Positions 12,360-25,126 of a stretch of 64,000 nt of DNA are shown in pieces. The stretch is from Neodiprion pinetum (taxonomy: Eukaryota > Arthropoda > Insecta > Hymenoptera > Diprionidae), in the NCBI RefSeq assembly GCF_021155775.2, contig NC_060236.1, forward strand, positions 24,132,238 through 24,196,237, given 5' to 3'. Each line of letters starts with the position of its first letter. Within the stretch, counting starts at the first letter, position 1. The notes beneath the pieces are model-generated. The model did no database searches and had not been told where the DNA came from. It saw nothing but the letters and a program-made list of their open reading frames with translations. The position numbers were made by a program, and so were the translations under genes.

Positions 12360-12786
12360 CACTGAGAGAAATTTTTAGTTACAGTTACCGCTCAGTCCTT
12401 AACTATTTTCATTTTTTTACCACAATCGAAACATATAGTTCTAGGTAGAAAATGAAAATTAGTTTTCTAGCTGTTACCGGAAACTCTGGTATCCGTTACT
12501 ATTCTTTTTCATTGCGATCACCGTTACTATATTTCCCTGCAACTATTGCGAAAATATGCTTGTGCAACGATAAATTGACGTTAAAGCCTTGTTTAACTAA
12601 AAAAGTAGAGTAAACCTCAGAAACTGATTTTGCGATGCAATAACCAAAAAGGGATCGACAATAGCGCAAAATGCTTACGCGTGCCTCGTTTTTTATAATC
12701 CCAACGATATTCAAACAGTTTTTTTTAACGATACCTGTCTTACTCAATTTTTCTAGTCACTGTAACAAATGAAATTTTTCTCAGTG
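12360..12786 (-). mobile_element. CACTGAG-ended MITE, copy 1 (full length)
   Basis: A roughly 427-bp element has inverted ends beginning CACTGAG(A/G)(A)AAATTT. It is flanked by TA on both sides (12358-12359 and 12787-12788), as expected for the TA target duplication of Tc1/mariner-like elements. It aligns along its length, in opposite orientation, with the copy at 59201-59611. A minus-strand frame of about 82 codons lies inside, but matching stretches in other copies are frameshifted or interrupted, so I treat the element as non-autonomous and non-coding. Strand is relative to the 59201 copy. Confidence 0.85.
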
Positions 12787-15489
12787 TAGGTTTTCCTTCA
12801 GTTTTTAAATTCCGATTGAAAGTGAAAGATAGGTTGAGAAGAGTTTTCTCTTAGTAGTTTTTCAGCAAAGTAACAAACAGTTGCGATTGTTCGTAGAAAG
12901 TACTAAATTTCACATCAACTTTCATCCATGAATTAACGGGCAACAGTTTGTCAAAGTAAGTTTATCACCAAAATTAGGTTTAAACGTTCAACGTTCAAAC
13001 AAATACTCGATCTTTTTGTATTCGAACTGCAAACTTGGAGAAAACACTGAGCAAGTTATATAATGGTGCGTGTTTCAAAGTTCTACGTGTTTTAAAAACG
13101 TCCAGGAACAAGGCAGACTAGTTCGCTTTATAGTTCGCTCAACTTCCACCTAGATGGTTGGGTTGAATGAGAGCCAGAACAATAATTTTCGACAGCCAAG
13201 CCGCCTGAAGTTTGAAATTGATATTATTATCAGGTAAGCCACCCAAGTTTCTGACTTCTCGTAAGCTCCGGAACAGCAGGGATAATACGTGCTCAACTCA
13301 CCCCCTAAACCAAGAAACCTTCAGGTAGCAAGATTCGATGCAAACAAGGCCTATCCATTACTTGTTACAATTTTCACTTTGATCGTACCTAAATTACGTG
13401 TAATATATTGCTTGTATTCTCAGCTTTGAATGAAATCTGAGATATTCTGTTTTCGAGGTACAAAAGCTCCTGACAAACACTTGAAAAACACTGTTTTTGT
13501 GATTCTGAACTCGTTGTCATCTAAAAGAACGTCAAAACGATCTTTTCGTTCTTTGCAAATTGTAAGTTATAAAGTTATTACCGAAAAATGAAGACTGTTT
13601 CAGACAGAATAATATTAGATATACGAAAATCTTACGAGAGATCTTTTTTCCAGAGTATTGAATTTCCTACCATATAGCCGTAGGAAACTTTTTTGATAAT
13701 ACACAGTTTTTAAGTAATCAAAATTTTTCTCAAAAAAATTCAAATGCATGCATTTTTTCATATAAAAACCCTATCGCTTGGCGGGGCGTTCAGAGTTATC
13801 AAAAAAAAATTCAGGGGCTGAGCCAGATTTTTCTTGCGTATAATATGTTGATTATTTTTCAGGGGTGCAAGCGTGAAGAAATTCCGCCATGCCTAAAATA
13901 CGAACCACCCTAACCCACATCTATGACCTCCAATATTTGGTACAATTCGTTGACGTCAAGTTGGCGTTGGAAATGTTCCCACAAGATTCGTAGACAGTGT
14001 TTAAATTTCACGCCGGTTGCATCGATATGATATTCGGGAGCATAAATTACTACGGCACGATTATACGAGGTATTCAGACTACTCGTTGCCCCTTTAATAT
14101 ACTCATAGGTGTCATTCCGTGTACAGAGTTTTAAGTATTTCTCTGGATATCCGTTCCAAATAAAAGTTTATTTATTAACTTTATCGTAATAAAAAAAGAT
14201 CGCTGCCGTTTTCTCCCACCCTCACTGCCAGAGTCAAACGAAGGACACGATCCCAGCATTGTTACAATAGTATAGTATTTCAAGTGGTAAATTGTGCAGA
14301 AGGGAACAGGTACTGGCTATTTGAGAACAAGGGTAACCGGACCGAAGAATCGGATGAGCCAATCGAAGGGACATAAGCGTCTCTCGAGGGTCAGATCTAT
14401 CGGTACGAAGGCGAGAGGGGAAAGCAGTTTTTGGATAATTCGGTTGCCGCACGAGGCAAGCATATGTGGGCGAGGGAAAATCCGGGATCAGCAAAGTCGA
14501 GGAGCAATGAAGGCGCCCATAGCAGTCTGGGCCGACCTCCGACCTCAGCACCACCTTCGGCAGGGTTGGAATAGTTTGTGAAGTTACGAGGCAGTTAGAT
14601 GGCATGGCTGCGCGGTACGGCCGTAGCATAATGTCATTAATAACACCTTATTAGCCCGAGGCACTCGAGAATAGATGAGACGCGGGACGCGAGCGGGAAG
14701 ACAACTTGGTCCAAGAAGCTGCGGTGCACGGGGCCGGTGTGCAAGATGCTTCAGGAATTAGACTTCGCCTATGTCACTGCGGGTAGATTATCTCGTCACT
14801 TAATTTATACCCGTAGGCCTCGGGTCTCAGATTTTAGACGACATTGCGAAGCTTCCGATCCACCGTTTGTCGTATTTGTGGATGGAATTGGAAAGGGAAC
14901 GTGGTGAAAGGCTCACTGGTGTTTGACTAGGAATTCTTTTTCGAAATTTGCCGAGAACAATTTTCGCGAAAACAGTCGTGTAGTCACGAATAGTAAAATT
15001 CAATGTACTCTGAGATATCGGGACACGGTAAAGTCGTCTTGGGATTGATGAGAACATTTTCTGAGGATTGCTTAAGACGCTGGTCGAGATGATCGAGCGA
15101 AGCCACAAAATGCCGGAGATGAATAGACTGCCTAAGGCATCGGAGCATAGAATATGAAAAGACATTTGATGAATTACGCGAAGGGAAGAATGAACGAGGA
15201 GTATGAATATACGTGGAATATTACGCGGCGTGAATGTAACAAAGGTCCTTTTCTTTGAATTTTGTATTATGTGTGGATAATAATTCTCCTGATCTCCAGA
15301 ATTTTAGAATAAGCCGGGGAGAAGATCTTCGAAGAAGAAGAAAAAATTCCGCGAAAGAATCCGCGCTGTTTCAGGCTATACCTACTTTTGTTGGTGGTAC
15401 AAAGTTTCTTGCTCAGGGCGCAAACGTAGCTATAATAACGTCGAAAAAGCTTCACCGAAATTCTGAAAGTTTGCTATGAGAAAGCGGAC
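12787..15489. other. No supported gene; possible TATA and splice-like motifs
   Basis: CAG|GTAAG occurs at 13231-13237 after an AT-rich tract with little pyrimidine bias, a weaker echo of the site at 35628. A TATAAAAA motif lies at 13761-13768. At 14234-14629 both strands carry long open frames that I do not recognise; the AT-rich flank at 14625-14660 has TCATTAATAA-type homeodomain cores. The rest is unremarkable. Confidence 0.45.
13761..13795 (+). promoter_or_regulatory. Possible TATA/Inr core promoter
   Basis: TATAAAAA is followed by TTCAGAG, with the Inr-like A about 31 bases downstream of the first T, the spacing seen in arthropod TATA promoters. No gene follows that I can support, and such pairs arise by chance in AT-rich DNA. 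Confidence 0.12.
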
Positions 15490-15526
15490 GAAGAAGAAGA
15501 AGAAGAAGAAGAAGAAGAAGAAGAAG
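15490..15526. repeat. (GAA)n microsatellite
   Basis: About 12 units of GAA, all purine on the plus strand. A (GA)n tract follows at 15662-15693. Confidence 0.95.
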
Positions 15527-15658
15527 CAGTGGAAGGTAAAGAAAAATAAATAAAATGAAATAAAAATTTTAAAGAAATTCCAACGCTCCGTGTACAAAAT
15601 GAGAGGGTAATTCCTTTCGGCCTGAGGGTGGAGTAATGATACTGAGAGAAGGAGAGCC

Positions 15659-15661
<3 letters not shown>

Positions 15662-15693
<32 letters not shown>
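15662..15693. repeat. (GA)16 microsatellite
   Basis: Thirty-two bases of perfect AG repeat. Together with the GAA array 135 bp upstream it makes a purine-rich patch. Confidence 0.95.
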
Positions 15694-15695
<2 letters not shown>

Positions 15696-15854
15696 TGCTG
15701 ACTAAACAGGTTGCCGGGTTGAAAGAAGCTATTTTCTTCTTCAAAGGGTAACGGAATCTCCTAAACTCCCCGCGAACTTGTTCCGACCTCTGTAAAAGTA
15801 AAGAGGAAAGAAAGTCGGAGGCTCGTGGTTATTTTCTGTGGTGCAGAGGATATG

Positions 15855-16253
15855 CACTCATTGATAGAAATTTTTAGTTCCGGTTACCGCTCGGTCCTTA
15901 ACTACTTTCATTTTTTACCACGATCGAAAAACATAGTTCTAGGTAAAAATGAAAATTAGTTTTCTAGCTGTTACCGGAAAGACTAGTATCCGTTACTATT
16001 CTTTCTCGTTACGATCACCGTTGCTATATATTCTTGCAACTGTTGCGAAAATTTAATGCTCGTGCAACGATAAATCGACGTTAAAGCCTCGTTTAACTAA
16101 AAAAGTAAAGTAAAAAAAAGGATCGACAATGGCGCAAAATGGTCAGGCGTACCTCGTTTTTCGTAATTCCAACAATATTCAAACAGTCTTTTCAACGATG
16201 CCTGTTTTACTGAATTTTTCTAGTTACTATGACAAATGAAATTTTTCTCAGTG
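15855..16253 (-). mobile_element. CACTGAG-ended MITE, copy 2 (internally deleted)
   Basis: Same family and orientation as the copy at 12360. The left end is decayed (CACTCATTGATAG for CACTGAGAG), the right end is intact (CTCAGTG). Near 16108-16120 it lacks about 40 bp that the full copies carry between the AAAAAGTA and GGATCGAC blocks, which accounts for its shorter length. I see no flanking duplication. Confidence 0.85.
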
Positions 16254-18900
16254 CTCGCTTCGTGTCCCGATTAATGAAATAATCAAGACCCGCAAACCCG
16301 GGGGGATATAAAAAGGGCCGAAGACGTCGCGTGAGTCGGATGTTGAACCGGGAATTTTCATATACCGAGGGGGTACGGCGGCATTCGTTTTTCCCGGCGT
16401 TCATCAGAATCCTGGAATTTTATTATTTATACGCCAATAAGGAAGCGGGACTGCTTACGTCCTCGCCGAGCCGCTGATGAAAATCTTTACCAAGTTTACG
16501 GCCGGCGTGCAGATGGTGCTGCAGACTTCCCGGCAGCACCTCTTTTAAATAATATCTCCGCGATATAAAGAGAATATTATATCGTCGTAATATCCTCCCA
16601 CAGTTTTTCACTCTCGCAGCTTCGTGACGCTCGGTCGGATACCTTCACGTGGAACTCGGGAAACAGGGCGCAAGACATTTTCAAAATAATGTCCAGTCGA
16701 GGTAACGTCTGGCTCTGCTTTCGGTATTATTCTCTAGCTTCGTAGACGCACGATATTCAGACCCGTTAATCATTCGCCATCGCACGATTTCTAGACACGC
16801 TTTATCAGAGTCTCGTCATTATTTTCATCATCTTTACTGATACTGGAAGAAAAGTCTTGGTTTCGGTAGAAAATTACTTGTTCTAATTTCAACGAATCTA
16901 CGCATCCAACAAACAGGTTTTTAGAAAAATGTCGGTCTGTCCGTCTGTCCGACAAACTTGAGAAAAAATTTTAATCTCACAGGATTTTACAATCAACTGA
17001 TGAACATGAAAAATTTCCATGCCCGGTTTAACTTGAAATTACGGTTTTACCGGAAATAAATCGATTTTTAATGTTTTACCGACAAATATGTACTTTTTCT
17101 AAATGAGCGATTATATTTTTCCCAGCTTAAACATTTACTTAAAAGAAGAAAAAAAATTACAGATATTTTATTTGCCAACATTTTTTTCCCTTTCCTAATT
17201 TTTCTTCAAAAACTTTTTCATTTTGCTGCCAAGTTCTATCAGTTTCAGATTTTTCACTCGACCGTTTTCGAAATTATCGCGAAAATTTACTGAACAGACC
17301 GACGCTCTTTCCTTTTTACGGTGATAAAAAGTATCACGCGAAAAACTGTTTTTCCGACTTCCGTTCCTGAAGGTTTTCTGTGTCTCAAACTTTTTCGACT
17401 CCTTGGCACAGTAAAATACTTCTTCAGACTGCAAAAATGTGCGTAATTAGAACTGCGAAATAATTACTTTCTCACCTATCTTTACTTGCAAAGAGTCTGC
17501 ATCAACACTTTGTAATTTCGGCGAGAATATTCCCGGAGAGAACTTTTATCGTTCTATAGAAAGTCTTACTATCTTTCAGATTTCCGGATGAATAAAGTGG
17601 AACTTGATTTCACTTGTTCGCATATTTTTACCACTTACCCTTTTAAAGTTATTTTTTTTTTTTTTTGAAACTAAAAGGAAATGAAGAATAAATAAATACA
17701 GAGAAAATCAATGAAAACACTATCCAAAAATCAAGATCATTATTTGAAAGACTGTCTGATAACCTTCATTAATTTTCGTATACCACTTGGTTAATTTTTC
17801 TCAAATGAAAAATAATTGAAAGGATTTCCGTAGCCCAAATTTCCTCTTTAAAATCACGTGTTCTCACTAGTTGAAGAAATCCTCGTGAAATTTTCAACTC
17901 CTTACTAACAAAAAAAAAATAAAGGTCCAATCTAGACGTTCGGGTAATCAATGCCGATTTGACAACTCGTTCACCAGCTCTAAATACACATGATATTTGT
18001 ACAGATTTGAAAGACGGGTAAACGAACGCGTTACACGTGTGTAAAAGCAATGCCGTTTTACTCCCAGCCTAACGTTAAAAATACACGTTTCCGCACTCCC
18101 GGATTCTTGCCCCTGGCAAATACAGAGTCATCCCCGGTCTGCTCTCTGACCACGTGCACCAACCCCGTTCAAGATTAATTGAAATTACGCGAGTTGGTAG
18201 CTATAGTGAAAGCCAAACCGCGGTCAGAAGTCGTCATGTACCATTTTGCCCGTGTGTTACGCTCCGTGCTGAATATGTTAAACAGCAAGTTGCGGTTTCA
18301 AAAATATTACAGGATGTAATTCGTTGGGTAGAATTAAACAGCAACGATAGAAACAGGGACGAAGTTGAAGTTCCTACTTTGTAACTGTCTGTTACATGCG
18401 CACGTATCTCAATAATTGATAATTGAGTAAAGCTTTTGGGGAATTTGTTAACGATGATTCAAAGCTCGAGTGAATGAATCGGTGAAGTAAACGTTTCATC
18501 GTTCGTTGTTTTGACAAAGACGAAAGAAATTTCGTTACGGATAATGGTAATATTATAAAGAGACAGGGTTTTTTTGGTTCAACTGATTACTCTCATTCGC
18601 TTCAGCCAAATATTATTGTAGCTTTAGAAAAAGTTTGTAAAAATTACTCATGCTACTTGAAGGAATACAAGTGTTGCGAGAAAAAGAACCAAAAGCGAGT
18701 TTTGTCTCGGATGATTGTAATATAATAGCGATGAGGATGGTGGATGTATTTTGGCGTAATTAAACGAGACTTAAAACGTACGAATCGTTAAGTGGACGCT
18801 CGTAAAATTCAAAGAACTTTGAACGGCAGCTGGGAAGTAGATACACACATAGCGGCTTATAATTTTGCAGATAAATAAATGGCTGCGTTATTCAGATATG
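16254..18900. other. No supported gene
   Basis: A strong TATA-like motif (GATATAAAAAGGG) occurs near 16305 but no gene follows. 16900-17760 is AT-rich with A and T runs. Short frames near 17195 and 18154 are unrecognised. Confidence 0.5.
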
Positions 18901-18929
18901 CGTGCTTTGCGTAGTCTGTTCAAAATGAG

Positions 18930-19025
18930 GCGGATGAACCAATTACAAAATGGTAATTTTAATGAGTCGCCTTCTCACTCAATTAATTGCGTCTTATCGG
19001 GTTAATGAGATTGCGGTTCGGTAAA
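18930..19025. promoter_or_regulatory. Homeodomain-core cluster, possible enhancer
   Basis: Within about 90 bp there are several TAAT/ATTA cores: CCAATTAC, GGTAATTTTAATGAG, the palindrome CAATTAATTG and GGTTAATGAG. Density and spacing resemble insect homeodomain-bound enhancers, but AT-rich DNA yields such cores by chance. Confidence 0.15.
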
Positions 19026-19029
19026 CCTT

Positions 19030-21160
19030 GGGAGTGAAGAAAGCTCTGTGCACCTGTTAGTGCCGCATATGAATGAAAGGCCCGCATGTCTGAATCCCTC
19101 GTCACTTCGAGATGTATGCAAAACCCGTGGCCCACCGTTTTGCGAACTGGCTATGTATGTGCCCGCCTACCTCGTCCACTCGATTTGCTCGCATCTGTCT
19201 ACCCAACGTCCTAATACATGTCGACAACGTTTATGTGCGCTTCTACACGGTGCTGAAGAATTTTAAAACACAATTACTCAAATCCACAACGAAATTGCTT
19301 TTGCGAACTTGATGCGCAGGTGGTATTCAAATTTTCATGATTCAAAGCTCGGGACTAAGCATCAGCAACGGTTAATCGTCACGAGTAATCGGCATTAGGA
19401 AGCTTTCGCACCGAACACGAAACGAAGAATTAAATCAAAGCGAAGGTGTGATATAAATGCTTACGTAATGTGTTTTCTCCTGCAATTTACTTCGATTAGA
19501 ATCAAACTTTACTCCGATCACGTCCGACGATGTGTTTCAGACTTCAATCGAGGAACGAACATTATCTAATCAACAACGCCAATAACCGATGGTTAAAAAT
19601 TGCAAGAAAAATTCTCCGAGAAATTGGACGCATTGCAATCGACATTGTGAAGTCACCGTCAGAATTAAAAAAAATTGAGGGTCAGGTTCGTTTCAAAGCT
19701 AGTTAACAAGTTTGACATACTCGCAAACAAGCTTTCCAAAATTCCTTGGACAATATTCAAGAATATTTATCCATGACTAAAACTGATAAACCATGAAGTA
19801 TGGCGATTCTCCTACGTCAGCTGGAATCGTGGCTCTCAAGCGTTGGAAATTTGACAGTAAAACCGAGCACCGAGTATATTTAGAGAGGCTGAAAGTTGTA
19901 CATCCGCGCGGTGCTGTTCGCGATGTGTATACTCCACAGCGTGTTTCGTATGTTCCAGAGACCGCGAAGTCCCGCTGATTGCGAGCGACTTGATGAAGAC
20001 TGGCGGAATGTGTTCCAATTTGCATATATGCCCTCATTCGCCGTAGTCTGTACACCACTGCGATGTGGCGCGGAGCACCGAGTCCTTCGGCCTGAGTGTG
20101 AAAATTATTAAATTTCCCATAATGTTAGCTCAGTCGGCGAGATACAAAATATTGTTAACGTTGTATGAATAAATATGAAGGTAGTCGTGCTCGTTTTCCC
20201 GTAAAGCTTTTCGCCAGGTCCTCGAAATTCATCGTCGCAATCTAAAACGACGATTTAATTTTTTTTATTTCGTTATCTAATCTGCCTGCCAGTTTTGCGT
20301 TCGACGTAACGATACGGCGTCATGTTTGGAGACGATTTGTTTTACACTCCTTCTCAAGAAATACGTAGACGGTAATGCAGGTCATATTACAGCTGCAATC
20401 CAACTTGCGAATGAAGGCATGAATAAATGCACGAAGCGCGTTTTATGTCCGTCGTAACTGTGATTTGGATACGTGACGCCTTCTTGGATTAGCCATTTCT
20501 GCAACGTTTTGAATGTACCCAGAATTCAAGAGGCAGAATGGTTCATCCGCGATCTCATTGCTTTGTACATTCACGCCTTGGCGGCTGATTGACCAATTCG
20601 AAGTTACCTTGAAAGTGTAATTAAAGACACTATATTTCAGCAATTGTTTGATTTCGTGACTATTCTTTCCTGAAAATAAACTACCAATCAAAATGTTCAT
20701 CACTTACGTTGCGTTGAAGCGTTAAATGAAAAGAAAAGATATCGCCAACGTCAACTGCGTGTTTCCATTCGTCGAACAGTTGTCGGATTGCATAACAGTG
20801 GATGCGCTTCGTATCTGAGCAAAGGATGATAAACAGTCTGTAAGTCCGCAAATTCTAAAAGAAAGATAAAATCATTCATTTGCTCGATCACGTCTCTTAT
20901 CTACCCGCATTGACAATGTGGAAAGATTTCGCGATCCGACCGATCAATTCAGCTTAATCGAGCATTAGAATGCGAGGATTTTCAGTTCCGTCAAATTCCG
21001 TAACGGCGACTGCGAAAACTTGCCTCTTCGTTAGAATACGTCAGTCTGGAGTAACGATAACATCCTGATCGATCGATTACAGGTATATAAAATTGCAGGC
21101 TTTGCAGAGAGCTGAGCGAGACCATTACGTCCGTGTAGTGAGTCAATAAAGTACACTCAC
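19030..21160. other. No supported gene
   Basis: Overlapping frames on both strands at 19777-20111 are unrecognised. TTAGCTCAGTCGG at 20124 resembles a tRNA D-arm but no tRNA surrounds it. On the minus strand near 20610-20672 a TTTATTTTCAG acceptor-like site and TTCAAG|GTAACT enclose about 62 bp; this is weak. Confidence 0.45.
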
Positions 21161-21251
21161 CGTGGCTGTTAACTCCGCTGTGCAGTTCACGGTTTATGAT
21201 TTTGTTTGCTTCGAAACCCTGGACAATCTCGTGGCTCAACGATCCCCGATA
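21161..21251 (-). CDS. Candidate internal coding exon, unknown protein
   Basis: On the minus strand a 91-bp segment lies between a possible acceptor (TATAACTTCAG, ending at 21252) and a consensus donor CACG|GTGAGTGT (GT at 21159-21160). One frame is open across the segment and gives about 30 mixed, non-repetitive residues including SLSHEIVQGFEAN and NRELHSGVN. Both other frames need checking; the one starting one base later stops after five codons. The acceptor's pyrimidine tract is only moderate and there is no partner exon in sight, so a chance donor match cannot be excluded. No family recognised. Confidence 0.25.
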
Positions 21252-23284
21252 CTGAAGTTATACCGACTCGTGCAGAGGCAATGAAGTCCCGACGAAAGGT
21301 CGAGGCGGTGGTTGGCGAAGGCGAACGTCCCCGATACAGAGCGAAATTTCATCGGATGAGAAGAAGATACAAGTGTTGGTCGGACGGATTGGTTTGATTA
21401 ATTTTTTTCTTTCTCTGGCTAAACGACCCGCACAGGAGTTCCGTAATGCCTTCGTTCCTTTTCTTTACAGCCATACGTGATTCCCGGGAACTGTTGGAGC
21501 AAATGGGTCGGACTTCGTGTTTAATTTTAAGGTCAAGAGAGTTATGGCCGATTTTACCGCAGAACTACGCTGTTCGAACATGGACTACTGCTTCATACTC
21601 GCCGGGTTATAAAACGGAGCCCCGCGACTATCGCGCTTCTCATACGACATCGTATATCACTGTTTCATGACCATTCTATCCACGAACAGCTTTCTTCACT
21701 CGCCAATATAAGCGCTCCTCTGGGATTTCCGCTCATTTTCTCCTCGCTGAACATTCCCCCTCCATTGTTCGTCGGTGTGATAGGCACTAATCGTCTTGAT
21801 GCCAACGGTGTTCGAGATTTCGCTATGGTGATGTTTGTACTGAATATTGAGTCCAGTCGAAAGATGGGAAAACAAAGAAAGAAGAAAAACGGAGGAGACA
21901 ATTTCAAGTATTGTTGCGATTTTTCCTCACTACGTTTATACAGTTTGGTTTTGGGGCATCGGCTGTTTTTTTTTTTTTTTTCTTCTTTCTATTTCTAAAA
22001 GAACAGAGCTACAAATAACGTATTTTACCACTCATGGATGAAGAAATCTTGAATCTAAATTAAAATAATCATCTGAGGTTTGTGTTCATAACTCTGTGAT
22101 GGCGTTATATGTTTTCAAAAACTATACATATCAGAAAATAAAATATGACACCCACAAAAAAAGTTCTTCATCGTTAATTTTTATCCAAAATCTGTGCGAA
22201 TCAATCATAACACACAGGTCCCTAAATTATTTTGCCTCAAATTTATACACTGCGCGGTTTTTCAAGTTTGACAATTTATCGGTAAATTTGATAAAGGATG
22301 ATCAGAAATTCAAAAATCATGAGTAATAGTACATGTTTCACTAAACAGTTATTGGTTGCGAATTCACTACACGGTTATGGATATATGTTGATGATATGCA
22401 GTGCAGTGTTTTATTCATTCAATATAATATGTAATTCTGAAATTCCTAAATAAAATCTTCTAGCTACAAAGAAATCGTCTAATCTTGGGGGTAGAAAATT
22501 GAACACCGTATCGCGTGACACGCTACCTATCATAATGTTTTCACGTAACTATTACAGGGTCAAAACGCAGTATTTCTGGATGAAGAATGTCGGTGACTTG
22601 TCTGTATTATTACTTGTACAGCCCACTCTGGGATTTGTAGACGAATTTCGATGTTGGAAAAGTCACGTGAGGTAGAAACTTGAGAAGAACGTGTATCGGT
22701 GCCTTTTTTTTCGAGCTTTTTCCACTCTCAAGCGTTACGATGTCCTTTCCGCCATGGGTCGAAGAAATTTTTCTACTCCCGATGCCGCGGGAATGAAGAA
22801 AACTAACTAAACAAAAGCTCGGGAAGACCATTAGAGGGTCGAGAGCTATCAGCGGAGGAAAGTGGGCCAACGAGAATAGATTGGGTTTCGATAAGCGCCC
22901 GGTGTTCACGAGGTGCATGTCGGGAGGGTCGGGTCCAAGGGTGGTCAAAGGGTGGCCCGTGCAGAGACGACGGGAAGGCAATGTAGCAACCGAGCTGGAG
23001 CAGACCTGGAGTTGGCCAAATATATGGGAGGGTCGTGGTTACGCGGCTCCGAGCTTGCATGCCGAAGGTGTACGGTTATGGGAGGTGAAACGTGACGGGG
23101 TTGCCATACGCGCAAATTTTCCGTATATCAGGCATGTAGGTACATGCATGTGTATCCGTCATTGACTGTACGCAGCGGGGGAGGATATTCGCATCTCATT
23201 TCTTTTCCTCAGACTTATTCTCTTATCGCCGCTGGCGCTTTTCTTTTTCTCTCACACGTCTCCTCTCCCTCCCTCCCTCACTCA

Positions 23285-23287
<3 letters not shown>

Positions 23288-23329
<42 letters not shown>
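23288..23329. repeat. (CT)21 microsatellite
   Basis: About 42 bases of CT repeat, preceded by CTCC/CTCA-rich sequence from 23262. Confidence 0.95.
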
Positions 23330-23332
<3 letters not shown>

Positions 23333-23672
23333 CTATCTATTTATGCACTGTTATTTTATTCCTACCGTTGGTTCTTTAAATTATAAACCATCATCATTTT
23401 CAACGATTATCAACTCTAATTTGTATACCTATCATTAGTTAGCTATCTATTTACTTTATCTTTCTGGTCGGTGGTCAGTAATATATCCTTTTTATTGCGT
23501 TATACTTTTGCTATGTTATACCACCATCACTGGATCTATTGTACAATCCGTTTCTTGTATTTTATGTCTCTACCCATGTATCAGAATTACCTGCATCGAT
23601 CTTTGAAACTTCTCCATCGATCGCCTTCTTGTTTGCCTTAAAGCCCAAGCGGATCATGGCATAATAAACTCG

Positions 23673-23726
23673 ATCTATCTATCTATCTATCTATCTATCT
23701 ATATCTCTCTCTCTCTCGCTCTCTCG
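23673..23726. repeat. (ATCT)n plus (CT)n compound microsatellite
   Basis: Seven to eight ATCT tetramers run into about ten CT dinucleotides with one interruption. Confidence 0.95.
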
Positions 23727-24796
23727 GTCTCGGTTCTCAAGTATGAGATCTCGGGATTTAGACACCGCGACGTAGTCTAACAATTGCTTGTACGGAATGG
23801 AATACTTGTATGTGATGACGGAATTGATGCTCAGAGATCAGCGCGGCGAAGCTTGGTTTATTCAATCTTCTGTGCGTGAGACACGTGTTCTCAATATTCG
23901 GACGGTGGATGGATGTAATACAAAAAGGGGATGTGCAGAAAATTTGTACCGAAAACATGGGACGTACCGCACTCTGTACTTTTGGGAAATTCATTTGATT
24001 CTTCGAAATTTGCTCAAGTTGCGTGAAATGAGATTATGAAAACGATTGGGCTATTTGATGATAGTGGAAAATTTTCTGTTTATCATAAATAAACAAATGG
24101 AAAAAATCTACTAGTCGAAAAGGCGAGGCGTTTACCAATATTTCATATGAAAATGGACGAAGGTAAATCTGTAGATCTCAATTTGTGGAGATTCAGTGAA
24201 AACTCAAGTTTTCATTCAGTGAATGGTTACCAGATGTGATAAAATTTCATCTTTTCCACACAGAGAGAAACGAGAAGTTTCAAAATTAGGACTAAATAGG
24301 TTATTACAAATATTATTTCATAAAGTTAGTTTTAAATAAATTCATTCTCTTGGTATGAAATTTACGGTCCATTAGACGAGTTAGTTTCGTTTGGGCCAGT
24401 TAAAAATTGTATATTTTTCGTCAGCATTCGGTACATATCGCGAATTTGATGGGTTAAGGTGAGAAGCCGTACGTCTTCAGAATTCAGAATGCTTTGTATT
24501 GTTCGTGAGAGTTAAATTTATATGCGAAGCAACAAGACGAAGCAATTTTCAATTACATATGGAGGTTTTCGGCTAATCAAGCAATTATACACAGTTGAAA
24601 CTTTATATATGCTACATGAGCAGTTGAATATTTATAACGTTTCCCGTTGTTCTCCGTACCTAATTTACCTCCGGAATGTTTATTTAGCCCCTCTTCTTGA
24701 TTTCAATGTTTGTTAATTCCAATTTATTCTTCCAACTCTACTCTATACAACTGGTGATTTATCTGAATAATAACGTTTTCGAGCCAAGTATATATA

Positions 24797-25126
24797 CAGG
24801 GTGTTTCCGAGTAAGCACCGCAGCATGCAGGGTTGCCTACCACCGAGGAAAACAAATAACGGTAAAACAGACCTACCGAGTCATAATCACTTCAGTCGAG
24901 TCAAGTAGTATAATCAATATTACGTGACTCCGGAACGCGATCACTGACCGCTTCGGCATGGGTGATAAACAAGGAAACAACCGCCAACACGGAAAGTTCC
25001 AGCTCACTCGTGAGGACTTCGAACGTGCTACCTACCGATAACTCGGTAGGTCTATATTACCGATATTTGTTCTCCTCGGCGGTAGGCAGCCCAATTATAC
25101 CGCGGCGTTCACTCGGAAACACCCTG
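24797..25126. mobile_element. Foldback MITE with CAGGGTGTTTCCGAGT ends
   Basis: A 330-bp element starts CAGGGTGTTTCCGAGT and ends with its complement. It is flanked by TA on both sides (24795-24796 and 25127-25128). The arms are long: roughly 24797-24883 pairs with 25036-25126 with scattered mismatches, including GCCTACC and GACCTACCGAG blocks. A local palindrome (CTACCGATAACTCGGTAG) sits at the inner edge of the right arm. No transposase. The plus-strand frame at 24962-25213 is an artefact of the element. Termini of the CAGGGTGT type are common among insect MITEs (general knowledge); the superfamily is not determined. Confidence 0.85.

Larger units (their letters stand above)
21252..24796. 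other. No supported gene; CT-rich microsatellites
   Basis: A TTATAAAACGG motif lies near 21605. The poly-T run at 21968-21981 makes nearby frames F-rich. At 22610-23165 frames overlap on both strands in GC-richer DNA and are unrecognised. Large CT and CTAT arrays follow at 23288-23329 and 23673-23726. Confidence 0.5.

Noticed and set aside
12499..12747. 82-codon minus-strand frame in a MITE
   Set aside because: The frame is broken in the other copies of the element, so it is unlikely to be a conserved protein.
20124..20136. TTAGCTCAGTCGG, similar to a tRNA D-arm
   Set aside because: No acceptor stem pairing, anticodon arm or GGTTCGAATCC-type T-arm follows.
23673..23726. Short regular array considered as CRISPR-like
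   Set aside because: Simple tetranucleotide microsatellite without spacers; eukaryotic context.
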